A stretch of DNA of 64,000 nucleotides from Halichoerus grypus (Eukaryota; Chordata; Mammalia; Carnivora; Phocidae), in assembly GCF_964656455.1 (NCBI RefSeq), contig NC_135717.1, positions 9,267,033 to 9,331,032 on the forward strand, given 5' to 3'. The position numbers and the translations under genes were made by a program. The stretch's first letter is position 1, and the number at the start of each line of letters is the position of its first letter. Positions 63,150 through 64,000 of this stretch are shown here, in pieces. The notes beneath the pieces were generated by a model that saw only the letters and a program-made list of their open reading frames with translations, ran no database searches and was not told the DNA's origin.

Positions 63150-64000
63150 GGTTCATTGTGTGTCTCAACTGTAACCTTTTGTGCGATGCATCTGTGGTTG
63201 TTTTCCTTGCGGTGTTTTCAAGCAATGCCCATTGCTTTTCTAGCCTTAGTGAATTCCAAGTTTGTTAAAATAGAGATGAGTTCCTGCATCATTCCCTCAG
63301 GTAGCCCCAACATACAGCAGATACACATAGTAATTTGCAAAAAGGATCTACTGTAATCCCTGTGGAAGCAGTGACTAGGTTCCCACACTGGGAATGTAGG
63401 TTTCTGTCTTCAAGATTGCTGCCAAATGGGGAGTAGGTGAGTTAGAAGGGCAAGTAACCAAACCAAACCAAACCACAAGGCTTTTCACCACTTTAAAATT
63501 GCTGTTTTCTTGATTCAGCATTTGTTTGGTTGATGTAAACCTTAGATTGTTTTCCAGAGTTCTGATAAAGTTGGTTCTAACAGTTACTTCTTGTTTGTTG
63601 TTTCTGTTGGAGGATGGGAGCTTGAAGCTGCCTCCTCTGCTATTTTGCTTAGGTCACTCCATTGTGTCTTAAAGAGACTTAAATAATGAGGAGGGAAGGT
63701 CATAAATACCTACCTATACAGTTACCATTTCCAGTGCTCTCACTGAATTCATTCTTTTGTGTAGATCCGGGTTTCCATCTGGGATTGTTTTCCTTCTGCC
63801 TGAAGGGCATCTTTTAACATTTCTTATACTATTAGTTTGGTAGTGATGAATTCTTTTAGCTTTTGTATGTCTGAAGACCTCTTTATCTCACCTTTGATAT
63901 TTTCACTAGGTCTATCATTCTAGATTTACAGTTTTTTTCTATCAGTACTTTAAAGTTTTTACTCTGCTGTCTTCTCCTTTGCATTGTTTCCAAGAAGAAA
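63150..64000 (-). mobile_element. Old L1 5' segment running off the window
   Basis: ggtagtgatgaattctttta and gtttttactctgctgtcttc are reverse L1 5' text like that near 60100-60950. The first 500 bases are less certain. Confidence 0.55.

Noticed and set aside
1..64000. Dog or other canid origin
   Set aside because: No young canid-type SINE copies were seen among about 37 SINEs; this does not settle the species.
1..64000. CRISPR array, bacterial operon or prophage
   Set aside because: Nothing of the kind; the direct repeats are SINEs and simple repeats.

Overview
This is vertebrate nuclear DNA, almost certainly from a carnivoran mammal. Some 37 copies or fragments of the carnivore tRNA-Lys-derived SINE (SINEC / CAN SINE) lie on both strands, with A-box text like TGGCTCAGTCGGTTAAGC and box-B text like GGATCGAGCCCC, followed by CT-rich stretches and A tails. 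Two plus-strand L1 3' ends are of the kind usual in carnivores. I see no copy of the young dog-type SINE (starting GGGATCCCTGGGTGGCGCAG), so a non-canid caniform such as a seal, bear or mustelid is the best guess. The exact species cannot be read from this window.

Bases 2845-36905 are the 3' part of one gene on the plus strand, HIP1 (huntingtin-interacting protein 1). I placed 26 consecutive coding exons. All junction phases join, giving 881 residues and the stop at 33173-33175. They cover the rear of the ANTH domain, the clathrin/AP2-binding linker, the central coiled coil and the actin-binding THATCH (I/LWEQ) domain. The start codon and roughly the first 156 residues lie upstream. Every intron is GT-AG except one GC-AG. 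The 3' UTR runs about 3.7 kb to a poly(A) signal at 36886 and contains no SINE. The introns hold SINEC, MIR, L2, L1 and MER5-type repeats, plus a telomere-like TTAGGG tract at 13220-13295.

Bases 36906-44590 are intergenic: L2 fragments, a MER2 DNA transposon and many SINEs. At 44590-45065 there is a CpG island with a near-perfect RFX X-box (GTTGCCTAGCAAC) and a strong splice donor at 44945. This looks like the promoter and first exon of an unidentified plus-strand gene, and it is the part of the window most worth following up.

From 45600 to the end the DNA is AT-rich and made almost wholly of old L1 sequence in minus orientation, broken up by SINEs, two MLT1-like LTRs and younger L1 3' ends. 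The L1 reading frames are fragmented and I call no functional gene there. I found no CRISPR array, operon, RNA gene outside SINEs or previously undescribed protein system.
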